NCBI GenBank assembly: GCA_013397935.1
Contig: VZRN01004247.1
Coordinates: forward strand, 671,204-735,203
Length of the DNA: 64,000 nucleotides
Direction: 5' to 3'
Source of the DNA: Dasyornis broadbenti
Lineage: Eukaryota; Chordata; Aves; Passeriformes; Dasyornithidae
Part shown: piece after piece, positions 61,701 to 64,000 of the stretch
How positions within the stretch are numbered: position 1 is the stretch's first letter
How the letters are laid out: each line of letters starts with the position of its first letter
Program-made: the position numbers and the translations under genes
Notes under the pieces: generated by a model
What the model saw: only the letters and a program-made list of their open reading frames with translations
Database searches by the model: none
What the model was told of the DNA's origin: nothing

Positions 61701-63169
61701 GTGGTCAGTGTGGGGTTTGGTGCCATTTCCCACCTCCAGCACCCACAAGGCCCACAGGCTGGCACATCCCAGCAGAAGATCACAGATCTATTCAACTCAC
61801 ATCATTGAGCTCAAGCCCTTGCACCCACCTGGATGCTCCCCTTGCCATCTTCACAAATCCCTTCCTTCCCATAGGTGGGCTGGGAGGGAGTGTGAAGAGG
61901 ATTACCCATAGAGATATCACCTAATAGCCCTGCCCAGGGATCAACAAATAATAAACTGGTTATGGTTGCCAAAGACCCAGCCAGGCTAGAAACATGCCAG
62001 CCTCATAAGCCTTCAGCCAAAGCACAGAAGGAGGAGGCAAAAGAAGGTACTGCTGTGCTTTCAGTGTTTCTAAACACCCAGGTGGCCAGCTTCAGATTAG
62101 TTTGTTTTCCACGTGAATCTCTGGGTCCAGGTGCTATCTTTTAGAGCAGGGAAGAGAAACCCACCTCCAAGGGGGAAATTTTATAACCGGCCTTCCCCAG
62201 CTGCTCCTCTCCTAGGAACTGGTACTAGCCCCAACAAGCACAGCAATACTGAGACACCTCACCATACAGGCTGCTGTTAAATAAAGGTAAGTGGATTACA
62301 CCCTGCCTCCAGCCCCGAGCAATTAAGAGATTAATGCAGCCCTTTAAAACGTGGTGATGTGTGGATTTTTAGAGGATTTCACTTTCCAACCTCAAAGGTC
62401 CAGAGGAAGAGAGAAGAAAAACAATATATTTTTCTCTACATTGTCAAGTAGCAAAACTTCAGACTTTAGTAATCACACACTCCACCTACTTCAAACAGGT
62501 TAAAGAGCGATTCCCTACTCATTTCCTAATAGGCAAACTGAGGCACAGATCTTAAACGAGTATCAGGGTTTGGGAAAACCTTTGTGGTAGAGGAACATAC
62601 AGGAACGCCATCTGTAGCATCACTGTACCCTGACTGTTTGGCAGCACTGCTGCACATATGATGGCTGGAGGAGATGGCACCAGTAACCATTAAAGTTTTT
62701 CCAGACCCGTTTTGCAGGGATCTATTACAGGCACCTTACCACTAGATCTGTGATTCTGCATTGCCAGGTAGGAATCATACACGTCCTTCTTCAAGAAGTT
62801 GAGAAAGCCGATCTTCCTGGCAAACCTGCAGACGAAAGCCTGCTCATAGAGGCAATTGAGTAGAAAGCAGCCCTGGATATGGTCTTCTTCCGTGCCCGGG
62901 CCCTGCTCCACGAGAGCCAGGTTACAAGCGGGGTCCTTACAGCAGGCTCTCATGCAGTCCCTGCTCCGATGTACCATGGGGGACGACAAGAAGGTGGCTC
63001 CATTCTGGACGGAGGCATCTGTATCCAGCACCCAATCCGGCAGCCCTGCTGTAAAGTCCTCCAGGCACATTTCACCGAAGGGTTTTTCCTTCTGCCCTTC
63101 GCCGAAGTCCAGCACCAGAACCAAGCAGACCCAGGGCACAAACCAAGGACCCGGACTCCTTCTGGCCAT
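46603..63169 (-). CDS. SPINT1: SPINT1 (HAI-1), membrane-anchored Kunitz inhibitor of matriptase and HGF activator, 10 coding exons, 504 aa
   Basis: Exons 63169-62740, 55227-55076, 53665-53527, 52423-52253, 51563-51537, 50611-50486, 49586-49536, 48746-48576, 48250-48200 and 46799-46603 total 1515 nt: 504 codons plus stop (human 513 or 529). Order: signal peptide (about 1-26), MANSC domain (from C35), PKD-like domain (about 144-238), Kunitz 1 (C243-C293, P1 R253), LDL-receptor class A (C308-C346), Kunitz 2 (C368-C418, P1 T378), transmembrane segment (about 444-466) and a basic cytoplasmic tail with the conserved STTEDTEHL block. The family inhibits matriptase, hepsin and HGFA at epithelial surfaces. 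Sequons are at N228 and N360. The unusual point is threonine at the Kunitz 2 P1 site, where human has lysine. The gene converges with RHOV. Confidence 0.97.
46800..48199 (-). other. SPINT1 intron between exons 9 and 10
   Basis: This 1.4-kb intron contains a candidate solo LTR at 47761-48027. Nothing else is recognised. Confidence 0.85.
47761..48027 (+). mobile_element. Candidate short solo LTR in SPINT1 intron, antisense to the gene
   Basis: The 267-bp segment begins TGTAACATGG and ends CTCATCA. It holds a TATA-like TTAAAAAGG near 47958 and AATAAA at 47978-47983, followed by a CT/GT-rich stretch: a compressed U3-R-U5 layout. The flanks AGGCCT (47755-47760) and ACGCCT (48028-48033) match at five of six bases, which would fit an ERVK-type 6-bp duplication. 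No internal retroviral sequence adjoins it. Boundaries are inferred. Confidence 0.5.
48200..48250 (-). CDS. SPINT1: SPINT1 coding exon 9: juxtamembrane linker
   Basis: The 51-nt exon (phase 1-1) encodes NVIGRRWESFESQTAIL, matching in place the human segment between Kunitz 2 and the membrane. The acceptor is cttcagaagcag|ATGTC and the donor CTTAA|gtaagt. The first base of codon 440 is the last base of the exon. Confidence 0.88.
   Translation of the reverse strand: MSLAEDGNRLSPKLLS
48576..48746 (-). CDS. SPINT1: SPINT1 coding exon 8: Kunitz domain 2
   Basis: The 171-nt exon (phase 1-1) is the same length as the Kunitz 1 exon. It encodes GHCVDLPDTGQCTESIPRW through CSGIT, with all six cysteines (C368, C377, C393, C401, C414, C418). 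The P1 residue is T378 (ACT codon) in place of the lysine of human HAI-1. The rest of the reactive loop is conserved. Confidence 0.96.
48747..49535 (-). other. SPINT1 intron between exons 7 and 8
   Basis: 789 bp of ordinary intron. The long open frame running upstream of the Kunitz 2 exon is read-through, with no domain. Confidence 0.85.
49536..49586 (-). CDS. SPINT1: SPINT1 coding exon 7: linker between LDLa and Kunitz 2
   Basis: The 51-nt exon (phase 1-1) encodes YAREFNRLQKINVTHKQ, corresponding to the FDELQRIHF linker of human HAI-1. It adds the sequon N360-V-T. The acceptor is tttcccttgcag and the donor AGCAAG|gtatgt. Confidence 0.9.
49587..50485 (-). other. SPINT1 intron between exons 6 and 7
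   Basis: 899 bp of A/G-rich intron. No repeat family or additional exon is seen. Confidence 0.85.
50486..50611 (-). CDS. SPINT1: SPINT1 coding exon 6: LDL-receptor class A domain
   Basis: The 126-nt exon (phase 1-1) encodes VCNGNCQAPFFRC through MYCEQ. The six core cysteines (C312, C319, C324, C331, C337, C346) and the acidic DCADKSDE calcium-binding block are intact. The longest open frame here is in a wrong frame; this reading follows the splice phase. The acceptor is tttctgatgcag and the donor AACAAT|gtaagt. Confidence 0.95.
50761..50779 (+). repeat. Poly-A tract
   Basis: A run of about 18 A follows 'agactca'. It may be a small retroelement tail, but no element body is recognisable on its left. 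Confidence 0.85.
51000..51393 (+). mobile_element. CR1 LINE 3' fragment, diverged
   Basis: In order, the stretch carries cccagttctgagctccccag, catactagagtaaatccagc, an A/G-rich middle, ggactgggtatagtcctgag, then the CR1 terminal block ggttggaccagatgacctc with the end attctatga. These match the 3' end of sauropsid CR1 elements. It is 5'-truncated, diverged and antisense to SPINT1, in the intron between the LDLa exon and the microexon. Confidence 0.88.
51537..51563 (-). CDS. SPINT1: SPINT1 coding exon 5: 27-nt in-frame microexon
   Basis: A 27-nt segment is bounded by a strong T-rich acceptor (tttttacccttttcag) and a strong donor (CCAG|gtgagc). It would add nine residues (GSVGGRQQP) between Kunitz 1 and LDLa. 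It is phase 1-1, so skipping it also keeps frame and gives 495 aa. Human HAI-1 isoforms differ by 16 residues at about this place. Identified by splice signals and phase only. Confidence 0.7.
51564..52252 (-). other. SPINT1 intron between Kunitz 1 and the microexon
   Basis: 689 bp. Near the microexon it carries the A-rich plus-strand stretch that forms the microexon's polypyrimidine tract. No other element is seen. Confidence 0.85.
52253..52423 (-). CDS. SPINT1: SPINT1 coding exon 4: Kunitz domain 1
   Basis: The 171-nt exon (phase 1-1) encodes EHCLTPKK through CKNVR. All six Kunitz cysteines are present: C243, C252, C268, C276, C289 and C293. The reactive loop is GWCRGSFPRW with P1 R253, fitting trypsin-like targets. 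In human HAI-1 this is the main inhibitory domain. The acceptor is tttcttgatag and the donor AGAG|gtgagt. Confidence 0.96.
52424..53526 (-). other. SPINT1 intron between exons 3 and 4
   Basis: 1.1 kb of AT-rich intron. No recognisable repeat or exon. Confidence 0.85.
53527..53665 (-). CDS. SPINT1: SPINT1 coding exon 3: second half of PKD-like domain
   Basis: The 139-nt exon encodes KHKEDQVEIF through SSEQTE. It holds GTYVFQLTVTD, the last strands of the PKD fold, and the sequon N228-I-T. The acceptor is gcattctcag|AAGCAC and the donor CAGAAG|gtaagc. Confidence 0.95.
53666..55075 (-). other. SPINT1 intron splitting the PKD-like domain
   Basis: 1.4 kb. It contains the 12-bp minisatellite at 54231-54297. 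Nothing else is identified. Confidence 0.85.
54231..54297 (+). repeat. 12-bp minisatellite GGGACAAGGAAA, about 5.5 copies
   Basis: Perfect head-to-tail copies of a purine-only-but-one dodecamer. The absence of mismatches implies recent expansion. The minus-strand frame of serine and leucine repeats across it is not a gene. Confidence 0.97.
55076..55227 (-). CDS. SPINT1: SPINT1 coding exon 2: first half of PKD-like domain
   Basis: The 152-nt exon encodes DDHPPTARAV through VEMK. It includes the typical PKD core STDDHGIVSYEWKQ. The acceptor is ttcttctgcag|ACGAC and the donor ATGAAG|gtaggg. Confidence 0.95.
55228..62739 (-). other. SPINT1 intron between MANSC and PKD exons
   Basis: The largest SPINT1 intron, 7.5 kb. 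Apart from a possible CR1 tail near 58742 I see no element, exon or RNA gene. The splice phases on both sides agree, so no exon is required here. Confidence 0.85.
58742..58790 (+). repeat. Possible short CR1 tail remnant
   Basis: The phrase gagctggaccagctggtctt followed by ccaggacccttccag resembles the CR1 terminal block (ggttggaccagatgatct...aggtcccttccaac). The match is short and diverged. Confidence 0.4.
62740..63169 (-). CDS. SPINT1: SPINT1 first coding exon: signal peptide and MANSC domain
   Basis: This exon encodes residues 1-143 plus one base. The start MARRSPGPW has a good context (gccgagATGG) and is followed by a hydrophobic stretch (WFVPWVCLVLVLDF). Upstream in-frame ATGs at 63367 and later are rejected, because a pyrimidine-rich acceptor (gttcctttag, exon from 63212) lies between them and this ATG. 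All MANSC cysteines are present, including the RACC and NCLYE motifs. Donor AGTG|gtaagg. Confidence 0.93.
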
Positions 63170-63211
63170 CTCGGCGCCCAGATTCTCACTGCTTTGAGAC
63201 TTTAATCCTTT

Positions 63212-63720
63212 CCTAAAGGAACGGAGAACACAGATGAAGCTAAGAGGGCCTGCGTTCAAGTGCATGCCACCCCCGGGGAGAGAGGGAGCCGCAGCATGAC
63301 CGAGGCTGCGCTCTGGATTCTGGCTCGCCTCGAGGTAGCCGCTGTGTCCCCCGACCCTGCACCTCAACTCCCCACCTGGGCGGTCTCAGCTGAAGCTGCT
63401 GCTGGGAGCGGGGTGTCCCCGCCGCCCGGTTGCGCCTTCAGCCCTCAGGTGCGCCTTCAGCTGCGTCCGGCGGAGACAAAGGCACGGCAAGTGCAGGAAG
63501 TGAAAACCAACTCCCTGAGAGACGGAACCGAAAAAAAAAAAAAAAAATCAAGTCACTCCCTTGAACGCTGAATTGCGTAAGAGGAAGGGGAGGAGAAGAT
63601 CGTATCAGCATGTCTCTCCTCCCCTTGGAGTGGAGGCTGGCGGGATTACTGGCTACCGCAGGTGTGAGGGCACCCACTTCAGAGCAGCGTCCCACCTGTT
63701 GGGCGCCAGCTGCATTCTCG
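63212..63720 (-). promoter_or_regulatory. SPINT1: SPINT1 upstream region: 5' UTR splice acceptor and CpG-rich flank
   Basis: The coding exon is preceded by a convincing acceptor (tctgtgttctccgttccttt then ag) at 63213-63214, so the 5' UTR is probably spliced, as in human SPINT1. A CpG-enriched tract from about 63100 to 63480 and a donor-like CCCAG|gtgggg at 63376/63375 are candidates for the first exon, but the small implied intron (163 bp) makes this uncertain. A run of about 18 A lies at 63530-63547. Beyond 63720 nothing is recognised. Confidence 0.45.
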
Positions 63721-64000
63721 TGCTAAGGATGCTCCAAAGGAGCTGAAAGCTGGGAAGTAGGCGCTGTGTGTCCTCTGGCAGTCGCCCTTGTGCTCTGGTG
63801 TGGCCGCTGGCACGGAGCAGCATTAGCTCGTGTCTCGCTAACCCAAATGAGTCAGCCTTGCTTCCCTATCTGCAGTGCCCACCGCTGTTGCTGCTGAAAG
63901 AGGTTTTGTGCTCAGTGTGGACATTCCGAAATAGTGAATTCCCTGCTCTTGGGACACGATATTCTTTTTCAGTGAAAGCACTTGGGATCAAACTTGGAGG

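Noticed and set aside
63212..63367. Upstream in-frame ATGs for SPINT1 (MRCRVGGHS and MHLNAG starts)
   Set aside because: A good splice acceptor ends at 63213, so this stretch is probably intron. The chosen ATG has a better context and is followed directly by a signal peptide.
1..64000. tRNA, rRNA, CRISPR arrays, operons, microbial mobile elements
   Set aside because: I looked for these and saw nothing supporting them. The window is vertebrate nuclear DNA with intron-split genes.

Overview
This is vertebrate nuclear DNA: three protein-coding genes split by GT-AG introns, with wide non-coding tracts between them. The tail of a CR1 LINE, at least one and probably two solo retroviral LTRs, and compact introns point to a sauropsid, most likely a bird. 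Species cannot be fixed from the sequence alone. A 44-base run of N inside a poly-A tract shows it is an assembled contig.

Layout, left to right. (1) Positions 150-9638, minus strand: VPS18, five coding exons, 974 codons, complete, with a CpG-rich promoter at about 9480-9935. (2) 9946-10998: a probable solo LTR abutting the VPS18 promoter. (3) 11004-19180: intergenic, no gene recognised. (4) 19180-24545, possibly to 26330, plus strand: RHOV, three coding exons, 231 codons, complete, with a CpG-island promoter. (5) 26350-44910: gene-free tract carrying only simple repeats and the assembly gap. (6) 44912-63212, minus strand: SPINT1 (HAI-1), ten coding exons, 504 codons, complete coding sequence, with a 5' non-coding exon not securely located. 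The last 800 bases are SPINT1 upstream sequence.

The order and relative orientation (SPINT1 and RHOV convergent, RHOV and VPS18 head to head) match the human 15q15.1 arrangement as I recall it, so this is conserved synteny. The genes do not form a pathway. VPS18 is a core HOPS/CORVET subunit of endosome-lysosome fusion, RHOV is an atypical palmitoylated Rho GTPase, and SPINT1 is a membrane-anchored Kunitz inhibitor of matriptase-type serine proteases.

No new biological system was found. The most useful observations are: threonine at the P1 position of SPINT1 Kunitz domain 2; a 27-base in-frame microexon between SPINT1 Kunitz 1 and the LDLa domain; a cysteine replacing the conserved switch II arginine in RHOV; a CLEAR-type E-box just upstream of VPS18; and the LTR a few hundred bases from the VPS18 start codon.
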